Shown here piece after piece: positions 1 to 4,993 of a DNA stretch of 5,844 nucleotides. How positions within the stretch are numbered: position 1 is the stretch's first letter; each line of letters opens with the position of its first letter. The translations under genes were made by a program, and so were the position numbers. The stretch comes from DASYHS01 sp035998295 (GTDB lineage Bacteria > Pseudomonadota > Alphaproteobacteria > Azospirillales > Azospirillaceae), in assembly GCF_035998295.1 (NCBI RefSeq), contig NZ_DASYHS010000066.1, forward strand, positions 1-5,844. The letters run 5' to 3'. Below the pieces are notes generated by a model. It made no database searches and had not been told where the DNA came from. It saw nothing but the letters and a program-made list of their open reading frames with translations.

Positions 1-639
1 GCCGAGCGGCACGTATTCCTCGCCGACCACCTCGCCGCCGAGCTGGTCGAGCAGGATCTTGCAGACGTTGTTCTCCTCCTTCGGGTAGATGTAGTTCGAG
101 CCGATCAGGTAGAACTTCTTGCCGAAGTTCTTGACCAGCCACGGGATGAAGTCCTTCTGCTGCTGGGTCGGCACGGCGCCCGTGTACATCACGTTCTTCG
201 AGCACTCGCGGCCCTCGTAGAGGGTCGGGTACCAGTAGAGCCCCTTGCGCCGCTCGAACACCGGCAGGACGGCCTTGCGCGAGGCGGAGGTGTAGGAGCC
301 GAACACGCTGACGCAGCGGTCGTTGAGGACGAGCTTGTTGGCCTTGTCGGCGAAGGTGGCGGGGTCGGAGGCCGGGTCCTCGATCACCGGCGTGATCTTC
401 ATGCCGTTGACGCCGCCGGCCGCGTTGATCTCGTCGATCGCCATCAAGCTGGCGTCGTGCAGCGATTTCTCGACGACGGCGGTGGTGCCGGTCAGCGAGA
501 ATAGCAGGCCGACCTTGATCTCGCCCCCCGCCGCCCAGGCGAGGCCCGCGTCCTTGATCCAGATGTGGGGAAAGCCGACCGAGCCGGCCGCCCCCGCGAT
601 GGCGGTGGTCCTGAGGAAGTTGCGCCGCGTGATCTTCAT
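1..639 (-). CDS. Urea/short-chain amide ABC transporter substrate-binding protein (UrtA/FmdD/AmiC-like family), N-terminal 213 residues, 3' end outside window
   Basis: Periplasmic binding protein that would deliver urea or a small amide to a branched-chain-amino-acid-type ABC permease. Seen: a Tat signal with RRNFLR at residues 5-10, a short hydrophobic stretch and an A-W-A|A cleavage site near residue 36. The mature type I periplasmic fold follows, with GLLFSLTG (44-51), AIDEINAAGG (67-76), GSYTS (114-118), RKAVLPVFERR (121-131), YPTLYEG (137-143) and GSNYIYP (180-186). The family is usually about 400-430 residues, so roughly half is present. The ATG at 637-639 is preceded by GGAGGG with a 7-base spacer. 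Pocket positions match the AmiC-like protein encoded upstream (Tyr116, Ser118, Tyr137, Thr139, Tyr183), so a similar ligand is likely. The gene lies behind two attenuator-like hairpins in its leader. Urea versus formamide/acetamide cannot be decided from this half; permease and ATPase genes would be expected to follow off the left edge. Confidence 0.9.
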   Translation of the reverse strand, partial: MKITRRNFLRTTAIAGAAGSVGFPHIWIKDAGLAWAAGGEIKVGLLFSLTGTTAVVEKSLHDASLMAIDEINAAGGVNGMKITPVIEDPASDPATFADKANKLVLNDRCVSVFGSYTSASRKAVLPVFERRKGLYWYPTLYEGRECSKNVMYTGAVPTQQQKDFIPWLVKNFGKKFYLIGSNYIYPKEENNVCKILLDQLGGEVVGEEYVPLG

Positions 640-710
640 GGATGTTCCCTCCGTTCTTTCGTTGGATGTGCGCTGACGGCGTGCGGCACTCGTTGGATCG
701 GTGCCGTTCG

Positions 711-753
711 AAACGACGAAGGCCCCAGACAGGCGTGCTTGCCTGCTGGGGCC
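711..753 (-). terminator. Terminator-like hairpin nearest the transporter gene, weak U-tract
   Basis: Very strong stem of 13 pairs with one bulged base (721-728 with 746-753 and 730-734 with 741-745) and a six-base loop. The tail on the minus strand is UUCGUCGUUU, an interrupted U-run. The hairpin is stronger but the tail weaker than in the upstream copy. It may terminate poorly, pause polymerase, or protect the 5' end of the transporter mRNA. It ends 71 bases before the start codon. Confidence 0.55.
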
Positions 754-795
754 TCCTTGCCTCCTCGGCGGCCCGACGTCATCGGCGGGACCGAG
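711..795 (-). repeat. Second, diverged copy of the double-hairpin leader module
   Basis: This stretch repeats the layout of 958-1032. P1 keeps the stem CCCGCC/GUCGGG with the same C-U mismatch one pair below the loop, but the loop is GAUGAC (778-783). An outer CUCGG/CCGAG (764-768 with 791-795) can lengthen it. The linker again ends in GGCAAGGA. P2 keeps CAGGC/GCCUG exactly, but the loop is AAGCAC (735-740). Lower stem GGCCCCAG/CUGGGGCC follows. The stems, the linker motif and the spacing agree closely, so this looks like a tandem duplication rather than chance. The A1/G4 loop rule is only half kept in each loop, so ANTAR binding is doubtful here. Confidence 0.65.
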
Positions 796-957
796 CTATG
801 GATGGTTCATGCGCATCGGGCGATCGATGCCATGCCTGGACAGTATTCCAGCGTTCGGCAGCCATTCCCGGCGCCGCTTCACCAGTCGAACTTCAACCCT
901 GTCCAGACGTCACGTGTTCCGGCGAGAGACCTCCTCAGGTCAGATGTCCTGGAAACG
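796..957 (-). other. Structured spacer between the two attenuator modules
   Basis: No gene is visible. Minus-strand RNA could pair CTGTCCAG (836-843 on plus is CTGGACAG) with its complement at 899-906, enclosing a second, smaller pair GTTCG/CGAAC (853-857 with 887-891), giving a long closed arm. A small GACCT/AGGTC hairpin is at 928-941. A GGAGG-like sequence followed by GTG occurs near 912-937 but its frame closes after a few codons. Nothing here looks like a convincing promoter. Confidence 0.4.
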
Positions 958-994
958 AAAAAAGCCCCACCAGGCTTCACTGCCTGTCGGGGCT
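958..994 (-). terminator. Rho-independent terminator (attenuator) in the transporter leader
   Basis: Minus-strand hairpin with lower stem AGCCCC/GGGGCU, a small GA/GU internal loop, upper stem CAGGC/GCCUG and loop AGUGAA, directly followed by six U residues. It is a textbook intrinsic terminator. It lies more than 300 bases before the next start codon and inside a putative ANTAR target, so it is more likely a conditional attenuator of the transporter gene than just the end of the amiC-amiR transcript; it could serve as both. Confidence 0.8.
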
Positions 995-1032
995 TCCTTG
1001 CCTAGCCGGCTGCCGACAACACTGGCGGCGCC
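958..1032 (-). promoter_or_regulatory. ANTAR-target leader RNA: two hexaloop hairpins, upstream copy
   Basis: The minus-strand RNA forms hairpin P1 (1008-1032). It has an outer GGC/GCC, a bulged A, GCCG/CGGC, one C-U mismatch and a closing C-G pair around the loop AGUGUU. After a short linker, P2 (971-986) has stem CAGGC/GCCUG around the loop AGUGAA. Both six-base loops carry A at position 1 and G at position 4 and share AGUG. Two hexaloop hairpins with A1 and G4 are the published recognition signature of ANTAR-domain antiterminators. P2 forms the tip of the terminator at 958-994. The ANTAR protein gene ends only 54 bases upstream, which makes it the obvious partner. The fold was derived by eye, not by energy calculation. 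Confidence 0.75.
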
Positions 1033-1049
1033 ACGCTCTATACCGAAAG

Positions 1050-1077
1050 ATTGCACTAATTTCTTGAGTCTCGTCAA
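1050..1077 (-). promoter_or_regulatory. Candidate sigma70-type promoter for the transporter leader
   Basis: On the minus strand TTGACG (5 of 6 to the -35 consensus) is followed after 16 bases by TGCAAT (4 of 6 to the -10 consensus). It starts ten bases past the ANTAR stop codon and would start RNA just upstream of the first hairpin at 1032, so the whole double-hairpin module would be transcribed. This stretch is also clearly more AT-rich than its surroundings. It is a pattern match only; transcription could instead simply read through from amiC-amiR. Confidence 0.35.
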
Positions 1078-1086
1078 CAGAAAATA

Positions 1087-1692
1087 TCAGGGCACCCGCT
1101 GTTCCACCCCGAGCATCTCGTTGGCGTCGATGATGGCGGCGGCGATGTCCTCGATCGTGGTCCGGCGGGCCATGGCGCGTTCGCGGATGAAGCGGTAGGC
1201 CTCCTCCTCCGAGATGCGGCGGGTGTCGATCAGGATCGCCTTGGCCTTGGCGACCTTCCTGACGCCGTCGAGGCGCTTCTCGGCCTTGTAGAGCTTCTTG
1301 CGCAGCAGGCGCTCGGCCTCGGCCGCCCGATGCGCCATGAACATGGTCGTGAGCAGCCCGAAGGAGCGGACCGGCTTGCTCACGAACCCGCGCGCGCCGT
1401 GGTCGGCGACGGCCTTGAGCATGGTCGGGTTCTCGTAGTCGAGGATGGCCACCACCGGCGGCGCGTCGGGACCGCCGGCCCAGGCGAGCCGTCCCTGCCC
1501 CGAGAGGACCCGCGTCACGTCGAGGAAGACGAGATCCGCGCTTTCCGGCATCTCCTTCGGAGGCGGCCACTGCGCGGTCACCTGGCAGCCGATGCGGCGA
1601 AGCTGTCGGATCAGTTCCTCGGCCTCGGCGTCCTGGGGATGGACGACGAGGACCCTGAAGGCCCGGATGTCGCGAAGGACGTCGACCGCCAT
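1087..1692 (-). CDS. amiR: AmiR-like ANTAR-domain transcription antitermination regulator
   Basis: RNA-binding antiterminator predicted to act on leader hairpins of the transporter gene. Seen in a 201-residue product: a response-regulator-like fold (about 12-118) with the AmiR hallmark GCxVxxxWPPP (35-45). A charged coiled coil follows (about 120-144), then a C-terminal ANTAR helical domain (about 145-195, with KAKAILID, SEEEAYRFIRERAM and IEDIAAAII). Pseudomonas AmiR is 196 residues with the same order. Unlike a true receiver, the first acidic pair is replaced by HPQD (18-21), but an Asp is present at the phospho-acceptor position (Asp58, in VFLD) and the Lys of the KP motif (Lys106) is kept. 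Start: the ATG at 1692 has AGGGAG nine bases upstream; an in-frame ATG at 1698 is only three bases from it and would add two residues. It follows the amiC-like gene by 48 bases, probably in one transcript, and is likely held inactive by that protein. Confidence 0.9.
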   Translation of the reverse strand: MAVDVLRDIRAFRVLVVHPQDAEAEELIRQLRRIGCQVTAQWPPPKEMPESADLVFLDVTRVLSGQGRLAWAGGPDAPPVVAILDYENPTMLKAVADHGARGFVSKPVRSFGLLTTMFMAHRAAEAERLLRKKLYKAEKRLDGVRKVAKAKAILIDTRRISEEEAYRFIRERAMARRTTIEDIAAAIIDANEMLGVEQRVP

Positions 1693-1740
1693 GACCATGC
1701 GCTCCCTAGCCTGTGCCCTGCGCTTCGACCATGGAGCCCT

Positions 1741-2907
1741 CTACATCGCGGCCGACTGCAACTGCCGCCGCGACCAGTCGGCGATGCTGTGGTCGACCAG
1801 ATACGGCTCCGGCTTGACCGCGATCAGCGACTGGGCGACGACCTCGAACCGGCCGGCTTCGCCCACCCGCCCGACCTTCGGCCAGAGATAGGTGTGGTTG
1901 TTGTCGGGATCGACGCGGACCCGCCCCTGGGGCGCGTCGTATTCGAGGCCGAGCATCGCGCTGCGCAGCAGGTCGGTGTCCATGCTGCCGGCGACGGCCA
2001 GCGCGCGGGCGAAGAGATGGACCTGGAAATAGGCGGCCTCGCACGAGGCGTTGGTCGTCTGGTCGGCGCCGAAGCGGGCCTGGTAGGCGGCGACGAAGCG
2101 GCGGTTGGCGGGAGTGTCGAGGGAGGCGAAGTAAGGTGCGGCGGTGACGTGCCCGCGCGCGGCCTCCGCGCCGATCTCCGCGATCTCGGCCTCGCTGGTG
2201 GTCAGGCTCGCGATCGGCATGCCGCGCGGGTCGAACCCGGCATCGGCGTAGGCCTGGTAGAGATGCGCGGTCCCGGACCCGACCACGGTCGAGAAGACGA
2301 CGTCCGGCTCCTTCCGGCGGATGTCGCGGATGATGGCCGCGAAGGACTTGCGCGTCGCGTCGAGCGACACGTAGCGCTCGCCCAGGACCTTGCCCGCGCG
2401 CTGCTGCACGAGGTCGCGCATGATCCGGTTCGATTCGAACGGGTAGATGTAGTTGGAGCCGACGAAATAGAAGCGGTTGCCGTAGCTGCTGGTCAGGTAG
2501 TCCGCGAGCTGCTCGCCGTTCTGGTTGGGGGCGGCCCCGGTGTAGATGACGTTGCGCGAGCACTCGAACCCTTCGTAGAGGGTCGGGTACAGCAGCAGCC
2601 CGTTCCTGCGCTCGACGACCGGGAGCACGGCCTTGCGGGTGCTCGACATGTAGCAGCCGAAGATCACGCCGACCCGGTCCTCCGCCAGCAGCCGTTCGGC
2701 GAACGCGCCGAACTGCGCGGAATCGGAAGCCGGGTCGTAGGCCACCGCCTCGATCTCGCGGCCGAGGACCCCGCCGGCGGCATTGATCTCCTCGATGGCG
2801 AGGAGCGTGCCCTGCATCTGGGTACGCTCGATCCCCGCCGTGACCCCGGTCTGGGAGAACAGGATGCCGACCCTCCACGGCGCTTCGGTGCTGGCCGTAT
2901 TGTCCAT
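1741..2907 (-). CDS. amiC: AmiC-like cytoplasmic amide/urea sensor, negative regulator of the ANTAR protein
   Basis: Ligand-sensing partner of the AmiR-type antiterminator: without ligand it would sequester it, with ligand release it. The 388-residue product lacks any signal peptide and starts directly in the type I binding-protein fold (WRVGILFSQTGVTAGIER, 11-28), as in Pseudomonas AmiC (about 385 residues). Near-identical blocks include GCYMS-TRKAV-PVVER (84-100), YPTLYEGFE (107-115), PNQN (127-130), SNYIYP-ESN (151-160), VVFSTVVGSGTA and IASLTTSEAE. Residues equivalent to the AmiC amide pocket (Tyr83, Ser85, Tyr104, Thr106, Tyr150) are all kept as Tyr86, Ser88, Tyr107, Thr109 and Tyr153. 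The ATG at 2907 has AGAAGG ten bases upstream and a closer GGAG. Its leader contains an intrinsic terminator (2961-3001), suggesting it is itself attenuated. Ligand identity (acetamide, formamide, urea) is not fixed by the sequence. Confidence 0.92.
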   Translation of the reverse strand: MDNTASTEAPWRVGILFSQTGVTAGIERTQMQGTLLAIEEINAAGGVLGREIEAVAYDPASDSAQFGAFAERLLAEDRVGVIFGCYMSSTRKAVLPVVERRNGLLLYPTLYEGFECSRNVIYTGAAPNQNGEQLADYLTSSYGNRFYFVGSNYIYPFESNRIMRDLVQQRAGKVLGERYVSLDATRKSFAAIIRDIRRKEPDVVFSTVVGSGTAHLYQAYADAGFDPRGMPIASLTTSEAEIAEIGAEAARGHVTAAPYFASLDTPANRRFVAAYQARFGADQTTNASCEAAYFQVHLFARALAVAGSMDTDLLRSAMLGLEYDAPQGRVRVDPDNNHTYLWPKVGRVGEAGRFEVVAQSLIAVKPEPYLVDHSIADWSRRQLQSAAM

Positions 2908-2960
2908 CTCCGGTCACCTTCTCCATGCCCGGCCGTCCCTGGCCCAGCGGAATCGGGTAC

Positions 2961-3001
2961 AAAAAAAGCTCCCGTCCAGGACCATCGGTCCTGAAGGGAG
3001 C
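2961..3001 (-). terminator. Intrinsic terminator in the amiC leader (attenuator)
   Basis: Minus-strand hairpin: GCUCCC/GGGAGC (2996-3001 with 2968-2973), a small internal loop, then a perfect CAGGACC/GGUCCUG stem with a three-base loop, followed by seven U (2961-2967). It points toward amiC and ends 53 bases before its start codon. No minus-strand gene lies upstream of it in the window, because the next gene starts at 3198 on the other strand. It therefore has nothing to terminate except the amiC leader RNA. On the plus strand the A-run precedes the hairpin, so it is not a terminator in that direction. Confidence 0.8.
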
Positions 3002-3007
3002 GGCATT

Positions 3008-3048
3008 GCTCCGGTTCGACGCCGGAGCCTACGGCCGTGCCCGGCCGT
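3008..3048 (-). promoter_or_regulatory. Two leader hairpins upstream of the amiC attenuator
   Basis: Going 5' to 3' on the minus strand, the first hairpin is ACGGCC/GGCCGU with the six-base loop GGGCAC (3031-3048). The second is a perfect GCUCCGG/CCGGAGC with loop CGUCGAA (3008-3028). The terminator at 2961-3001 follows seven bases later. Neither loop fits the A1/G4 hexaloop rule of ANTAR targets. They may control the attenuator in another way or be plain structure. The promoter should lie to the right (about 3050-3190); I found no clear sigma70 or sigma54 match there. Confidence 0.4.
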
Positions 3049-3197
3049 GGTCGCTACGTCGATCTGTTCGTTCGTTTACTATGCCATCGCATGCCCGTTT
3101 CGGCCAGTCCCGTTTTCGGGCCGGCAACCCCATTGCGCGGACCGGGCCGGCGGTGCATACCCGCTTCGCAGGCGGTTCCCTTCCCACGGGCGCATCC

Positions 3198-4301
3198 ATG
3201 ATCGACCTCCACGGCCGGGCGGTCCGTTCGCGCATCGAGCGCTGGCGGGACGCCGGCCTGATCGACGACGAGACGGCCGGGCGGCTGGCCGCCTTCGAGG
3301 CGTCGCGCCCGGCGGCCGGCGTCCCGGCGCTGACGGTCATCGGCGCGCTGTCGGTCGCCCTCGGCATCGTCGCGATCGTCTCGGCCAACTGGGACCAGAT
3401 CCCGGTCCCGGCCAGGCTCGGCGGCCATGTCGCGCTCAACCTCGCCATCGGAATCGCGGTATGGACCGGCATCGCGCGCGAGCTGCTGATCCTGGTCCTG
3501 TCGGCCTCGACGCTGGGGCTCCTCGCCCATGTCGGCCAGAGCTTCCAGCTTCAGGGCGGGGCGGCCGGGCTGCTGGCGGGCTGGCTGGCCTTGGCGACGC
3601 CGTTCACCTGGGCGCTCGCGCGCGGGGCGGCCAACCGCTGGCTGTGGACCGCCGGGCTGTTCGCGGCGGCGGGAACGGCATTCGTCGAGAACGCCGACGC
3701 GCTCGCCGATGCCGGCCTGGTCGGCACCAGCATCGCCCTGTTCATCGTGGCCGGCTACGCCGCGCCGCTGGCGGACCGCGGCGCCTGGGGCCGACATCTC
3801 CACGCGGTCATGCTCGGGGTGCTGGTGACGGCGGCCTCGGCCGCGCAGACGGTCTGGCGCTCCGATTTCACCGCGGCCGACCTGCCGGCGGGCGCGGACG
3901 TGATCGCCGGCGCCGCCTGCGCCACGGCAGGCCTGCTCGCCGTCCATGCCGCGCTGGCGCGCCGGGCGCCCGGCCGCCCTTGGCTGACCGCCTTCGTCGC
4001 GGCGTCGCCCGCCTACGCGGCACTGCCGTTCCTGGCCGGCGGCGCGGACTCGGCGGTCGTGGCCGCGCTCGGGTTCTGCCTCTACTGGTGGGCGATATCG
4101 CAGCTCGCCCATGCGGCCGGACTGACCGGGCTGTACCGGCTGGCCGTGCTCGCGATCGCGGCCCGGGTAGTGGTGGTCTTCATCGAGGCCTTCGGCGGCC
4201 TGCTGTTCACGGGCGTCGGGCTGGTCGCCGGCGGCGTGCTGCTGCTGGCGGTCGGCTGGCTCGTCCGCCGGCTGCTGCGCAACGCCGGGAGGGCCGCGTG
4301 A
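3198..4301 (+). CDS. DUF2157 multi-pass membrane protein
   Basis: Predicted inner-membrane protein of unknown function. The 367-residue product begins with a soluble, helical head typical of DUF2157 (RIERWRDAGLIDDETAGRLAAFEA, about 12-35, given in part). The first membrane helix leads to the family motif ANWDQIP (63-69) and PARLGGH. About eleven to twelve hydrophobic segments follow through to LLFTGVGLVAGGVLLLAVGW (335-354) and an Arg-rich tail. The frame stays open back to 2925, but that extension is unlike any membrane or DUF2157 head and would overlap the amiC leader, so I start at the ATG at 3198. The ribosome binding site there is weak. It overlaps the next gene by four bases, the usual arrangement for DUF2157 with a GDYXXLXY protein. 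It is divergent from amiC and probably functionally unrelated to it. Confidence 0.85.
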   Translation: MIDLHGRAVRSRIERWRDAGLIDDETAGRLAAFEASRPAAGVPALTVIGALSVALGIVAIVSANWDQIPVPARLGGHVALNLAIGIAVWTGIARELLILVLSASTLGLLAHVGQSFQLQGGAAGLLAGWLALATPFTWALARGAANRWLWTAGLFAAAGTAFVENADALADAGLVGTSIALFIVAGYAAPLADRGAWGRHLHAVMLGVLVTAASAAQTVWRSDFTAADLPAGADVIAGAACATAGLLAVHAALARRAPGRPWLTAFVAASPAYAALPFLAGGADSAVVAALGFCLYWWAISQLAHAAGLTGLYRLAVLAIAARVVVVFIEAFGGLLFTGVGLVAGGVLLLAVGWLVRRLLRNAGRAA

Positions 4302-4774
4302 GAGGACACCGGCTCCCGATCCTCGCCCTCCTGATCCTGCCGACGCTGGCGGTCACGGCCTGGGCGGCGTGGCTCGCGGCCGAACGCACCGCGCAGCCGG
4401 CGCTACGGGTCGCGATCACCGGCTACGACCCGCGCGACCTGCTGCGCGGGCACTATCTCGAGTTCCGGCTCGACCTCGCCGACGCCGACGGGCTGGCCTG
4501 CGCCTGCCTGCATCCCGACCCGGCGACGCCGCGGCACCCAGCCGCCGTCCCGGCCAGCTGCGGGGCGCCGCCCCCGCGGGATTGCCGGCATTTCATCGCG
4601 GAGCCCCGGCAGGTCTACCGTTACTATGCGGCCGAGGAACGGGCTCTAGCGCTTCAGGAAGAACTTGCGGCGACTCCCGGCGGCATCGCGGTCACCGTGC
4701 ATTTTCACGGCGACGGCACCGTATCCTTCAGCAACGTCTCGGCAGGCGGCGTCGCCGGAAGCACCTCGCCTTGA
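4298..4774 (+). CDS. GDYXXLXY-domain membrane-anchored protein
   Basis: Small protein of unknown function that pairs with DUF2157 proteins. The 158-residue product has an N-terminal membrane segment (7-27) that could be an anchor or uncleaved signal, then the family core GYDPRDLLRGHYLEFRL (42-58). This is the motif the family is named for, here with His52 in place of Asp in G-D-Y. A C-terminal YRYYAAEERALALQEEL (107-123) and a beta-rich end follow, also typical. Four cysteines (68, 70, 88, 96) in the central loop could form disulfides or bind metal if the domain is periplasmic. It starts with GTG at 4298, inside the stop codon of the DUF2157 gene (GTGA), with GGGAGGG four bases upstream, so translation is probably coupled. 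Confidence 0.83.
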   Translation: MRGHRLPILALLILPTLAVTAWAAWLAAERTAQPALRVAITGYDPRDLLRGHYLEFRLDLADADGLACACLHPDPATPRHPAAVPASCGAPPPRDCRHFIAEPRQVYRYYAAEERALALQEELAATPGGIAVTVHFHGDGTVSFSNVSAGGVAGSTSP

Positions 4775-4993
4775 GCGTTTCAACCGGCAGGCGTAGCATC
4801 GGCCGCCATTTCGCCGAACGGAACCGCCGTGAACCTGCGCCTATTAGGGATTCCCTGGCTGGTCGGCGGCATCTGACCAGCCTCGATGGGACGTGCCAGA
4901 CCATCGTTCCGGCAGCCGTCGCGCGATGCCTGTGGAATCCCCACCCCTGAGCCGCGTCCGCGGAGTTCAGGCGGGACAGAGGCACGCCCGGCA
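4775..4993. other. Convergent intergenic region
   Basis: A 219-base gap between two genes that point at each other. No credible gene is seen. A perfect eight-base inverted repeat, GGCTGGTC (4857-4864) and GACCAGCC (4875-4882), with a ten-base loop could form a hairpin on either strand. It has no T-run on either side, so it is not a standard intrinsic terminator. A short CCGCG/CGCGG hairpin is at 4953-4964. Terminators for both flanking genes would be expected here but are not obvious. Confidence 0.5.

Larger units (their letters stand above)
640..1086 (-). other. Long untranslated leader between the ANTAR gene and the binding-protein gene
   Basis: A 447-base gap with no convincing gene on either strand; frames open on the plus strand give low-complexity, R/P/C-rich products typical of antisense shadows. 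Read on the minus strand from its 5' end it holds a possible sigma70-type promoter, a double hairpin module ending in a strong terminator (958-1032), a structured spacer (796-957), a second copy of the double hairpin module (711-795), then the ribosome binding site of the transporter gene. Its length and repeated structure say it is a regulated leader rather than a simple spacer. Confidence 0.75.

Noticed and set aside
711..1032. CRISPR array or mobile-element repeats
   Set aside because: Only two copies, about 240 bases apart, each itself a hairpin module with a U-tail on the same strand; no spacer periodicity, target-site duplication or transposase.
323..1198. Several plus-strand open frames across the transporter start and leader
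   Set aside because: They read through strong hairpins and antisense to the binding protein, give Arg/Cys/Ser-rich products without family likeness, and explain nothing that the leader structure does not.
1330..2994. 554-codon open frame on the plus strand across amiR and amiC
   Set aside because: It is antisense to two well-recognised genes. Its product is a low-complexity mix rich in R, G, D, V, E and A with no domain, as expected from the GC-rich third positions of the opposite strand.
2961..3001. Terminator acting on the plus strand
   Set aside because: The run of A precedes the hairpin on the plus strand and no T-run follows it, so it works only on the minus strand.
2925..3197. N-terminal extension of the DUF2157 protein by 91 codons
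   Set aside because: The extension has no DUF2157-like or membrane features and would cover the amiC leader and its terminator. The ATG at 3198 begins exactly at the family's usual head.
3004..3197. Sigma54 promoter upstream of amiC, as might be expected for nitrogen control
   Set aside because: The nearest match on the minus strand (TGGCCG...GGGCA) has the wrong GG-to-GC spacing (nine instead of ten) and poor consensus.
3054..4112. 352-codon minus-strand open frame opposite the DUF2157 gene
   Set aside because: Product is Arg/Gly/Gln/Asp-rich with no recognisable domain; it is a shadow of the membrane protein gene.
2783..4297. Plus-strand open frame running upstream into the GDYXXLXY gene
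   Set aside because: Only the part from 4298 on resembles a protein family. The upstream part is an R/G/P/A-rich out-of-frame reading of the DUF2157 gene.
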